Below, piece by piece: positions 1-5,800 of a stretch of DNA of 10,398 nt. Position 1 is the stretch's first letter. Each line of letters opens with the position of its first letter. The notes under the pieces were generated by a model. The model saw nothing but the letters and a program-made list of their open reading frames with translations. It was not told where the DNA came from and did no database searches. A program made the position numbers and the translations under genes. The DNA comes from Legionella longbeachae (GTDB taxonomy: Bacteria; Pseudomonadota; Gammaproteobacteria; Legionellales; Legionellaceae), in NCBI GenBank assembly GCA_016191305.1, contig JACPOX010000153.1:1-10398 (forward strand). The letters run 5' to 3'.

Positions 1-90
1 AAGAAACAGAAAAAAAAACCAATAATTTTGATTTTTATTTATAAGGTTTCTAGATCCTGCGTCATCCCAATGCTATTAAGCTAAGGATTT

Positions 91-119
91 TGTAGGTTGG
101 GCCCCTGGCCCAACCTACA
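91..119. repeat. Perfect GC-rich palindrome, REP-like
   Basis: Two 13-nt arms (91-103 and 107-119, the first reading TGTAGGTTGGGCC) are exact reverse complements around a 3-nt loop. The palindrome starts 2 nt beyond the stop codon of the minus-strand transporter gene. On the plus strand it is followed by TTTT, so it could end transcription arriving from the left. On the minus strand it is not followed by a T-run, so it is not a canonical terminator for the transporter. The same GTTGGGCC/GGCCCAAC core recurs at 3052-3122, which argues for a dispersed extragenic palindrome family rather than a gene-specific terminator. Confidence 0.75.
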
Positions 120-121
120 TT

Positions 122-1390
122 TTAGTCTCTTTCAAAATTTTGACAATATGTTTCTTTAATAAAAACCAATAAGATAAGAGCAATAATCAAATAAATGGGT
201 AACAAGAGAAGAGCTAGTTTATATCCATAGATTGAGAATTGATGTATTCCATTGACTACATGTCCGTCCCAACCAATATCTAATAAAACGCCAATCAAAG
301 GCTCAGTAAGTGCTTCACAAATAGAATCGAAGGTATTCATAAATCCAAGCACGGTTGCTGTTAGAAGGATAGGAAAGCCTTCTTTGATCATTGAAAAGCT
401 GATAAAAAAACCACTTGCGCCAAAGCCAAATAAAAATAAACATACGCTGATAAGTCCCATGTTTAAATTTGAACCATAAATAACTATTATTAGTCCTAGA
501 AAGGCCAATAATGTACCAAACAGCATAAGTGGTTTTCGTTTACCAATAACGTCTGATAGCCATCCTAATAAAGGAGCTCCCATTGCAAATCCTATAAAAA
601 TCCATGAAACAGCTACAGCAGCCATAGACGCAGATAATTGATAGGCTTGTTGTAAAAAAGGTACTCCCCATAATCCACCAAAGACTGATACTGGCGCAAA
701 TGCAAGTCCACTATATAGTGATAAAAGCCACGCTTGCTTAGATTTTAATATGAGTAAGGGACGTGCTTTTCTCTCGGTTTGTTTTACAATACATTTTTTT
801 GTTTTATCCCTTATTGTCAGAACATATATTAAACTAAGTAAAATCCCTAATCCTGCAATAATTTGTAATGCCACCCTCCAGCCAAAATCTTGAACTAATA
901 AAGATAAAGGAGCTTGCCCACCAACAGCACCCAACATTGCCGCAGTCATGCACATACCAGAGATTAATGCAAATCGTTTTGGGGCAAACCATAAAGCAGC
1001 AATTTTAAAACTAGAAACAGCAGCAAATGCTGCGCCAAAACCAATAAAAGCTCGACTTAGGCAGGCCAGACCTAATGAATTAGTTTGAGAAAACACCAAG
1101 GTGCTCAAACCACAAACTAAGATGGCAAGTGCTGTTAAATACCGAGGACTATATTTATCCAGCAAAATACCAACAGGAATTTGCATTATTAAGTAAGCAT
1201 AAAAATAACAAGCAGATAAATTACCTAAGCCTGCCCCACCAATGTTAAAGGCGTGCATTAAGTCGCTTGTCATGACACTAGGGGATACTTGAACTAAGTA
1301 TTTATAAAAAAAGAAACAGGCACCGAGAAACCAAACCAACCAAGGATATAGTGCTTGCATATATCCTTTAGAATCAATATTATTTTGCAT
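122..1390 (-). CDS. MFS transporter, 12-TM, phagosomal nutrient-transporter type
   Basis: An inner-membrane secondary transporter of the major facilitator superfamily, about 422 residues, the usual MFS length. Hydrophobic segments run through the whole protein. Both copies of the MFS loop signature are visible: GILLDKYSPR between TM2 and TM3, and GWLSDVIGKRKP between TM8 and TM9. A hydrophilic central loop (around RDKTKKCIVKQTERKAR) separates the two halves. The N-terminal pattern YPWLVWFLGACFFFYKY resembles MFS proteins common in Legionella and Coxiella, some of which (Pht family) import amino acids or nucleosides; the substrate here is not identifiable. The start at 1390 was chosen because GAGG lies 6 nt upstream of it. 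An in-frame ATG at 1402 would add four residues but has no good ribosome binding site. The gene is preceded by a valine-rich leader-like ORF and a hairpin (see 1477-1635 and 1448-1471), which may regulate it. Confidence 0.93.
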   Translation of the reverse strand: MQNNIDSKGYMQALYPWLVWFLGACFFFYKYLVQVSPSVMTSDLMHAFNIGGAGLGNLSACYFYAYLIMQIPVGILLDKYSPRYLTALAILVCGLSTLVFSQTNSLGLACLSRAFIGFGAAFAAVSSFKIAALWFAPKRFALISGMCMTAAMLGAVGGQAPLSLLVQDFGWRVALQIIAGLGILLSLIYVLTIRDKTKKCIVKQTERKARPLLILKSKQAWLLSLYSGLAFAPVSVFGGLWGVPFLQQAYQLSASMAAVAVSWIFIGFAMGAPLLGWLSDVIGKRKPLMLFGTLLAFLGLIIVIYGSNLNMGLISVCLFLFGFGASGFFISFSMIKEGFPILLTATVLGFMNTFDSICEALTEPLIGVLLDIGWDGHVVNGIHQFSIYGYKLALLLLPIYLIIALILLVFIKETYCQNFERD

Positions 1391-1447
1391 TTTATACCTC
1401 ATTATGCTTTATGAATATCCAATTGTAGTTGATGTCATCTGCTTGCC

Positions 1448-1471
1448 TATCTGCCCTGAGGCGGGCAGATA
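1448..1471 (-). promoter_or_regulatory. Hairpin between leader-like ORF and transporter, possible attenuator
   Basis: The arms 1448-1456 (TATCTGCCC) and 1463-1471 are exact reverse complements around a 6-nt loop. On the minus strand the hairpin begins 6 nt after the stop of the valine-rich ORF and ends 57 nt before the transporter start. On the minus transcript, CTGA (1497-1494) and GGC (1490-1488) near the end of that ORF can pair with TCAG (1459-1456) and GCC (1462-1460). That pairing takes up the hairpin loop and edge, giving a possible competing structure. No T-run follows the hairpin on either strand, so a classical intrinsic terminator is not shown. It could equally be an unrelated extragenic palindrome. 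Confidence 0.4.
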
Positions 1472-1476
1472 ACATA

Positions 1477-1635
1477 CTAGAGAATGGGCCGACTCAGAGC
1501 GAAAAAGAGGGTAATGACGACCACCACCACCACCACGAAAGAGATTTGGATTAATGAGGACAGCAGCGACTCTACAGTACGTGTACTGTAAATTGGAAAT
1601 AGATTAACAATTGTGAGGCGCGGGTTCAAATTCAT
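1477..1635 (-). CDS. Candidate 52-aa valine-rich leader peptide
   Basis: This small minus-strand ORF starts at ATG 1635 and stops with TAG at 1477. Residues 34-40 are seven consecutive valines (five GTG, two GTC) followed by Ile-Thr. The residues around them (24-47) are hydrophobic. The layout is ORF rich in one amino acid, stop codon, hairpin, then a structural gene, as in attenuation leaders of branched-chain amino acid operons (ilvL, ivbL). Here the downstream gene is an MFS transporter. A near-consensus promoter lies about 26 nt upstream of the start. Against it: no clear Shine-Dalgarno, a length above that of typical leaders, no T-run after the hairpin, and the fact that a GGT/GTG triplet repeat gives homopolymers in any frame. 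It could also be a short membrane peptide or chance. Confidence 0.35.
   Translation of the reverse strand: MNLNPRLTIVNLFPIYSTRTVESLLSSLIQISFVVVVVVVITLFFALSRPIL
1520..1537. repeat. Short ACC trinucleotide repeat
   Basis: Five tandem ACC units (1520-1534) followed by ACG, and preceded by ACG. Depending on frame this encodes threonine or histidine on the plus strand, or valine on the minus strand. Such a tract can slip, so unit number may vary between strains. It is the only microsatellite-like tract in the window and lies inside the candidate leader peptide. Confidence 0.7.
1573..1590. repeat. Perfect 18-bp palindrome, possible operator
   Basis: The 8-nt arms TACAGTAC (1573-1580) and GTACTGTA (1583-1590) flank a central GT. 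The symmetry and size fit a dimeric regulator site. The site lies within the candidate leader ORF, downstream of the minus-strand promoter and about 150 nt upstream of the plus-strand promoter. The half-sites (ACAG then CTGT) are the reverse of the LexA order (CTGT then ACAG), so it is not a LexA box. No regulator can be named. Confidence 0.35.
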
Positions 1636-1667
1636 TTTATATCTATTGAATTCTTTATTAGTACAAT

Positions 1668-1696
1668 ATGTTACCTTTTAAACAATGTGGAGTCAA
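1668..1696 (-). promoter_or_regulatory. Predicted sigma-70 promoter for the transporter leader
   Basis: Reading the minus strand, TTGACT (1696-1691, five of six matches to TTGACA) is followed by exactly 17 nt and then TAACAT (1673-1668, four of six matches to TATAAT). Transcription would begin near 1661, giving a leader of about 270 nt before the transporter start. That leader would contain the 52-codon ORF and the hairpin. The -35 element touches the 12-bp inverted repeat at 1696-1729. Confidence 0.45.
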
Positions 1697-1729
1697 ATCA
1701 ACTTGATTTCTTAATTAATCAAGTTGATT
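1696..1729. repeat. 12-bp inverted repeat between divergent promoters
   Basis: The arms AATCAACTTGAT (1696-1707) and ATCAAGTTGATT (1718-1729) are exact reverse complements with a 10-nt AT-only-but-one spacer. The repeat lies precisely between the -35 elements of the predicted minus-strand (1691-1696) and plus-strand (1736-1741) promoters. That position fits an operator shared by the transporter and LRR genes. It has no T-run and low GC, so a terminator role is unlikely. Confidence 0.5.
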
Positions 1730-1735
1730 CTTAAC

Positions 1736-1763
1736 TTGACATTCAAAGGGCCGATCATAGAAT
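1736..1763 (+). promoter_or_regulatory. Strong predicted sigma-70 promoter for the LRR gene
   Basis: A perfect -35 hexamer TTGACA (1736-1741), a 16-nt spacer and TAGAAT (1758-1763, five of six matches) form the best promoter in the window. The expected transcription start is near 1770. It helps decide the LRR start codon: an ATG at 1782 would leave only about 12 nt of untranslated leader, whereas ATG 1800 leaves about 30 nt with a proper ribosome binding site. Confidence 0.65.
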
Positions 1764-1799
1764 TGTATCAGGGTCTCGATAATGAGTAAGGAACTCTAT

Positions 1800-3035
1800 A
1801 TGTACTACACGTTAACAAATAAACTCACTGGAGAATTACTAATCCAGGAATTTAAAAGCATTTCAAGTGATGTGAAATTTCTTGATGTGCGTGGGCAGGA
1901 CCTTGGCATGAGGGAGATAGGTGAGTTAATTCAGATATTCAACGCGATTCCTGAAAATATAACTTCCCTTAATTTATATGATAATTACCTTGGCAAAAAA
2001 AGTGGAGCTGAATTAGCCCAAGCATTCGCTGCTATTCCGATAAACGTGAACACACTTGAATTGAATGGCAATGATCTAGGACAAAAAAGTGGGGGTGAAT
2101 TAGCCGAGGCATTTGCAGCTATTCCAATAAACGTGACCTCATTGGATTTATTTGCTAATAATTTAGGCAATATCAATGGAGCTCAGTTAGGGCAGGCATT
2201 CAGAGCTATTCCGAAAAATGTGGTCACACTTGATCTGAGCTCGAATGAACTTGGTTATAAAACAGAAGATGAATTAGCTTTGGTACTTGGGGCAATCCCG
2301 ACAAGTGTTACTTCGCTTAATTTGCGCGATAATGGTCTTGAGCATAAAAGTGGCGCTGAGTTAGCTCGAGTATTCGCAACCATTCCAATAGGCGTGACTT
2401 CACTTTCTTTGAATGCTAATAATCTTAGCAACAAGAAAGGAGCTGAATTAGCCCTGGCTTTTGCAGCCATCCCTAAAAATGTTACCTCTCTTAATTTGGA
2501 AAATAATTCTTTTGGTTATCAGTTAGGAACGGAGTTAGCTTTGGCTTTCAAAGAGATTCAAAGTAGTGTGACCTCACTTAATTTGGGGGGTAATTATCTT
2601 GGCAAAATGAGTGGAGATGAATTGGCAGTGGCATTTAAGGCTATTCCACCTGGGATAGGTTCTCTTTATTTACAAAAAAATCAACTTCAAAATTTATCTG
2701 TAAACGAAATAGAACAATTAAGTAATTCCTTGCCCATTTTAGACACTATTTATCTAAGCGAAAGTGAACTAAAAAAAATGAGCTCACAACAAAAGAATGC
2801 ATTAAAAAAGGTTTTTCCTAATATTAAGAATGTGATTGTATTAGATGACATGGGGAAAGCATTAGGTGGTAATAATTTAGACTCCTGTGCCTATTTTGCC
2901 TATATGCTTGGCGTAAGTAGAGAACCTCCTACTCTTAAATCGTTAACTACTTTTTTTGTTAAAAGGAATAAAGATCTCAATAAATGCATGGGCTTACTCC
3001 CACGTGATGTACAGAATTTTGCTAATAATTTTTAA
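1800..3035 (+). CDS. Leucine-rich repeat protein, ribonuclease-inhibitor type, candidate effector
   Basis: A 411-residue protein built almost entirely of LRRs. Nine consecutive 29-residue repeats cover residues 25-285, with consensus VTSLxLxxNxLGxKSGxELA followed by xAFAAIPxN. Two degenerate 28-residue repeats follow. This is the long RI-like LRR class typical of eukaryotic protein-binding scaffolds. The last 80 or so residues are a separate, probably helical domain ending GLLPRDVQNFANNF, whose LPxDV pattern faintly recalls the start of an F-box-like motif. No signal peptide or membrane segment is seen. The likely role is binding a host protein after type IV secretion, by analogy with Legionella LRR effectors; secretion is inferred only. 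The start at 1800 is preferred because AAGGA lies 7 nt upstream and the promoter sits at 1736-1763. ATG 1782 is in frame and would add six residues. The gene is monocistronic. Confidence 0.9.
   Translation: MYYTLTNKLTGELLIQEFKSISSDVKFLDVRGQDLGMREIGELIQIFNAIPENITSLNLYDNYLGKKSGAELAQAFAAIPINVNTLELNGNDLGQKSGGELAEAFAAIPINVTSLDLFANNLGNINGAQLGQAFRAIPKNVVTLDLSSNELGYKTEDELALVLGAIPTSVTSLNLRDNGLEHKSGAELARVFATIPIGVTSLSLNANNLSNKKGAELALAFAAIPKNVTSLNLENNSFGYQLGTELALAFKEIQSSVTSLNLGGNYLGKMSGDELAVAFKAIPPGIGSLYLQKNQLQNLSVNEIEQLSNSLPILDTIYLSESELKKMSSQQKNALKKVFPNIKNVIVLDDMGKALGGNNLDSCAYFAYMLGVSREPPTLKSLTTFFVKRNKDLNKCMGLLPRDVQNFANNF
1872..2654 (+). repeat. Nine tandem 87-bp units encoding the LRRs
   Basis: The coding DNA has a strict 87-bp period across nine units, matching the 29-residue protein repeat. 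Segments such as GGAGCTGAATTAGCC recur nearly unchanged, for example near 2004 and 2439. The similarity would allow recombination that adds or removes whole repeats in frame. Confidence 0.85.
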
Positions 3036-3051
3036 TTTCTTGGAATTACTC

Positions 3052-3122
3052 TAGGTTGGGGCCCTGGCCCAACAAAGGGTTATATGTTAGGCTGGTGTTT
3101 ATGTTGGGCCAGGCCCAACCTA
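3052..3122. repeat. Composite double palindrome, REP-like
   Basis: Two palindromes lie in tandem. The first (3055-3073) is GTTGGGGCC, CT, GGCCCAAC, imperfect by one G. The second (3103-3119) is GTTGGGCC, A, GGCCCAAC, perfect. The outer flanks TAGGTTGGG (3052-3060) and CCCAACCTA (3114-3122) are also mutually complementary, so the whole block can fold as one long structure. It shares its core with 91-119. It follows the LRR stop by 16 nt and has no T-run after it. The paired arrangement resembles the REP doublets mobilised by RAYT transposases, but no such transposase is in the window. Confidence 0.7.
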
Positions 3123-3171
3123 CATTGATTTACATCCATTCCAAGCCGCGCTCGTTCAAAACAATTAACTT

Positions 3172-3267
3172 TTAATTCGGTTGAGATAGATTCAATTCTT
3201 GAGATAAATCATTTTCTTTGGTGCTTTTAAGAATTTCCTCAACCTGTTTGTTAGCTTCTATATCCAT
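3172..3267 (-). CDS. Possible 31-aa hypothetical microprotein
   Basis: An ATG-to-TAA frame on the minus strand encodes a charged, probably helical peptide beginning MDIEANKQVEEILKSTKEN. There is no Shine-Dalgarno. A perfect TATAAT (3281-3276 on the minus strand) lies only 8 nt before the ATG, so a transcript from it would be nearly leaderless. The composition looks protein-like rather than random, but length and context are weak. It may be a degraded gene fragment or chance. The rest of the spacer up to 3414 is very AT-rich (for example TTAATTAATTAAATTAAT near 3304) and shows no convincing promoter for the downstream gene. Confidence 0.22.
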   Translation of the reverse strand: MDIEANKQVEEILKSTKENDLSQELNLSQPN

Positions 3268-3414
3268 ACAGTTAGATTATAAAATAGACTATAAAAAATG
3301 AGTTAATTAATTAAATTAATGCAATTTGATGATATAAATATCAAGTTTTTAAGATTTTACATATCAAAAGTCTTATTTCAAGACACTATATTTGGTTTTT
3401 TTAGGTAAAAAATT

Positions 3415-5529
3415 ATGTTGACTAATATTCAAATACAGCAAGCGATTAATAATATCAATATTTTAATCGCAAATTATACTTCTTCCGCGTCATATTTTTC
3501 CTTTGAAAATGATCAACTAAGGAAAAATTGGTTTTTTAAATCTAATTCAGAACAAATTAGGAAACTACAGGATTATTTACAGAAACTGCTCAATGAAGTT
3601 TCGAATACAGATAACACTAATCCTTTGTATCCGATTTTGTTCATAAGCTTACAACATTTTCTTCATTTGTATGCAAATCGTGTTATTAAAGATCTCAATT
3701 TAAATTTAGAAAAAAATAAATACCTTAAACGTAAGACTTTGATGGTGGATCGATTGGATCATGTGGATTTTAAGAATCAGTTCAAAAATGATTTGCACGA
3801 AGGTCTATTGCCTGTGATTCAATATGATATAAAAACTAGGTGTTATACTTCACCGGATGATAATAAAGCACACCAACACGGAAGTGAGGCTCGACGAATT
3901 TTTTTTTCTACTCAATGGGAGCGTTTAAAAGGATTATTTCATTGGTTTTTTTCTAAAATGGGAGTGTATGTTTTTGAAAGCGCAAGTTATAAAGAGCATG
4001 ATTATTTGGATAGTGATGTTTATACCAATGATACAGCAATTGATCCAGAAATAAGCGGACAACAGACAGCGAGCCACTATTGGATAGGGCATGCATCGAA
4101 TTTGATTACAATTCCCACCAAGGATTCACCATTGCATGTACTCACTGATCCCGTCGAAGGTGATCTTGCACCTTTTATCTATCCTCGCATGACTAAGGAA
4201 GGAAATTTAATTGATGGCATTGGCAATAAAAAATTGCCGAAAATTGATGTGGTCGTGATTTCTCATAATCACCTCGATCACATGAGTCGATCGACTCTAA
4301 AACGTCTTTTAAAACAACAGCCCAAAATGATTGTTCCAGAAGGTGATGACTCATTCTTTTTCAATATGGGATTTAAAGATGTCGTAGGACTTAAATGGTG
4401 GGAACAGGCTAGGCTTTCAGATGAGGAAGGGAATGAATTATTGAGAATAACAGCTGTGCCTGCTAGACACTGGTCAGGTCGATCTTTCACTGATGCCCAT
4501 CATTCTGCATTTAATGGTTATGTGTTGCATTCTGATCAACTAGCAGGAGATATTTATTTCGCCGGAGATACTGCTTTGATGGATGATTCCGTATCGCAAC
4601 CCATTTTTGAAAAATTTAATATAGTTACTTCAATTCAGCCCGGTGGACCTGATGATCGACGTGAGGATTTGGAATCTACCCATCAATCCTCAGCTGATGC
4701 AATTCAGATGCATTTTAAAATATTGGCCACTCAATATCGAAAAATGAAAATTGAAAATGAACATCTTACTTTTGAAGAGTTTCTAGAAAAAAACAAGCAA
4801 CTTAAAACACTTTATAATCATACCGGTACATTCAAATTGGGAAACTTGCGTCTCAAAGATACTTATTTTAGTTTCCAGAGAATGATTGCGGCCTTCCAAG
4901 AAAGTACTGAATGGAGAAGGGATCATTTACCGAAACATGAACAAAATGTTTATGATTGTATACAGTCTTTGGTAAAAGTTATGATTTTTAAAGGAGGCAA
5001 TAGATTAAATAATAAACAAATTTCCAGTTTAATTCAGAGCTCCATTGTGATACCCAAAATTGGTCAAAGACAAGAGCTTTATTTTACAGAAAAATCAAAA
5101 ATGAACGATTTATTTCAGTACCGTAATCTGATTACTCATATGCAGAGTTTAATCCATTATGCCAAATGGGTAGTTGACTTTTCCACACAACATGAAAATA
5201 AAACCAAGTCGAAATTAAAAGAATATTTTGCATGTCAAAAAGTAAGAAGATTAGTTGATCAAGAGCTTCAGCACACTGATAACTTTTTAGGTGATACTCG
5301 TTGTGAATCAAAACAACAAGCTTTTAAGTTGCTTTCAAACCAATTGGTTGATTTACCCTATGAGGTAGCTGAATATCAAAAGAGGTTTAAAGCTTGGCTC
5401 TTGGCTAAAGTTAACGATAATCAATCTGTCCAACAGTTACTCTGTGAAAATCGCTCTTCTTTTTTTGCTCGGGGAGTAATGCCTGAGGTTATTTTACTCA
5501 ACATTAATTCGATTCTTCAGATGAAATAA
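3415..5529 (+). CDS. NAPE-PLD-like metallo-beta-lactamase-fold hydrolase with long extensions
   Basis: A 704-residue protein. Its core (about residues 215-430) matches the N-acyl-phosphatidylethanolamine phospholipase D branch of the MBL fold: WIGHA at 223-227, LTDP at 243-246, the metal motif HNHLDH at 284-289, HWSGR at 352-356, FAGDT at 382-386, and a final ligand H423. The predicted Zn ligands are H284, H286, D288, H289, H352, D385 and H423. The H289-to-H352 interval (63 residues) equals that in human NAPE-PLD (H190 to H253). The family enzymes release N-acylethanolamine and phosphatidic acid. They are usually 330-400 residues, so roughly 210 N-terminal and 270 C-terminal residues are extra and unrecognised. 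These extensions look helical and charged, with no signal peptide or TM segment. The start at 3415 has AGG 9 nt upstream. A host-lipid target after secretion is plausible but inferred. Confidence 0.88.
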   Translation: MLTNIQIQQAINNINILIANYTSSASYFSFENDQLRKNWFFKSNSEQIRKLQDYLQKLLNEVSNTDNTNPLYPILFISLQHFLHLYANRVIKDLNLNLEKNKYLKRKTLMVDRLDHVDFKNQFKNDLHEGLLPVIQYDIKTRCYTSPDDNKAHQHGSEARRIFFSTQWERLKGLFHWFFSKMGVYVFESASYKEHDYLDSDVYTNDTAIDPEISGQQTASHYWIGHASNLITIPTKDSPLHVLTDPVEGDLAPFIYPRMTKEGNLIDGIGNKKLPKIDVVVISHNHLDHMSRSTLKRLLKQQPKMIVPEGDDSFFFNMGFKDVVGLKWWEQARLSDEEGNELLRITAVPARHWSGRSFTDAHHSAFNGYVLHSDQLAGDIYFAGDTALMDDSVSQPIFEKFNIVTSIQPGGPDDRREDLESTHQSSADAIQMHFKILATQYRKMKIENEHLTFEEFLEKNKQLKTLYNHTGTFKLGNLRLKDTYFSFQRMIAAFQESTEWRRDHLPKHEQNVYDCIQSLVKVMIFKGGNRLNNKQISSLIQSSIVIPKIGQRQELYFTEKSKMNDLFQYRNLITHMQSLIHYAKWVVDFSTQHENKTKSKLKEYFACQKVRRLVDQELQHTDNFLGDTRCESKQQAFKLLSNQLVDLPYEVAEYQKRFKAWLLAKVNDNQSVQQLLCENRSSFFARGVMPEVILLNINSILQMK

Positions 5530-5647
5530 AAAAGTTATGAGGCAGATACGAAACATAATTTGATGTAGATACTATATAGTTCAATCTAAACTTGTTACTC
5601 TGAGCTACTTTGGAATAAGTAAATACAAACAGGAGAATAATAAAGAT

Positions 5648-5800
5648 ATGAAATCTAAAGGATATACTTTTCAAGCTACATTGGAAAAAGAAACAAATCT
5701 TACAGTAAATCTACATGTATTTGGAGTGCAAGGAGTCCGTAAAAGTACTTTATTTACAAGCTCAAGTCTTCATAAACATAAAAGGAAATATATCTCATGA
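5648..5800 (+). CDS. 50-aa hypothetical ORF coupled to the aminotransferase, degenerate P-loop
   Basis: ATG 5648 opens a 50-codon frame whose TGA (5798-5800) overlaps the aminotransferase ATG (5797) as ATGA, the classic arrangement for translational coupling. AGGAG lies at 5631-5635, 12 nt from the ATG, longer than ideal. Residues 19-35 (TVNLHVFGVQGVRKSTL) look like a beta strand followed by a Walker A loop in which the glycine before Lys is Arg31. A single C-to-G change in the CGT codon would restore GxxGxGKST. The C-terminus is basic (HKHKRKY). No full-length NTPase could fit, so this may be a remnant of a P-loop gene or a small coupled leader. I do not recognise a family. Confidence 0.4.
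   Translation: MKSKGYTFQATLEKETNLTVNLHVFGVQGVRKSTLFTSSSLHKHKRKYIS

Noticed and set aside
46..68. Fragment GTTTCTAGATCCTGCGTCATCCC resembling half of a dispersed palindromic element
   Set aside because: Only one arm is recognisable and no complementary partner lies nearby, so it is not called as a repeat.
252..479. Plus-strand 75-codon frame inside the transporter gene
   Set aside because: Antisense shadow of a clear MFS coding sequence; composition is not protein-like and there is no ribosome binding site.
1432..1554. Plus-strand 40-codon ORF with five histidines, like a hisL leader
   Set aside because: No ribosome binding site or his genes nearby, and the histidines come from the third frame of the same ACC repeat.
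1514..1591. Plus-strand 25-codon ORF beginning Met followed by seven threonines, like a thr attenuation leader
   Set aside because: It is the opposite-strand reading of the same triplet repeat. GAGG is only 3 nt from the ATG, no terminator hairpin follows, and the strong LRR promoter lies downstream of it. The minus-strand valine reading fits its surroundings better.
1619..1633. tRNA T-loop-like string GGGTTCAAATTC
   Set aside because: The flanking bases cannot form the T-stem, and no D-arm, anticodon arm or acceptor pairing is present. At most it is a tRNA 3'-end remnant, and no matching integration boundary is seen.
3387..3392. TATATT as a -10 box for the NAPE-PLD-like gene
   Set aside because: No acceptable -35 hexamer at 15-19 nt; in such AT-rich DNA an isolated match is not informative.
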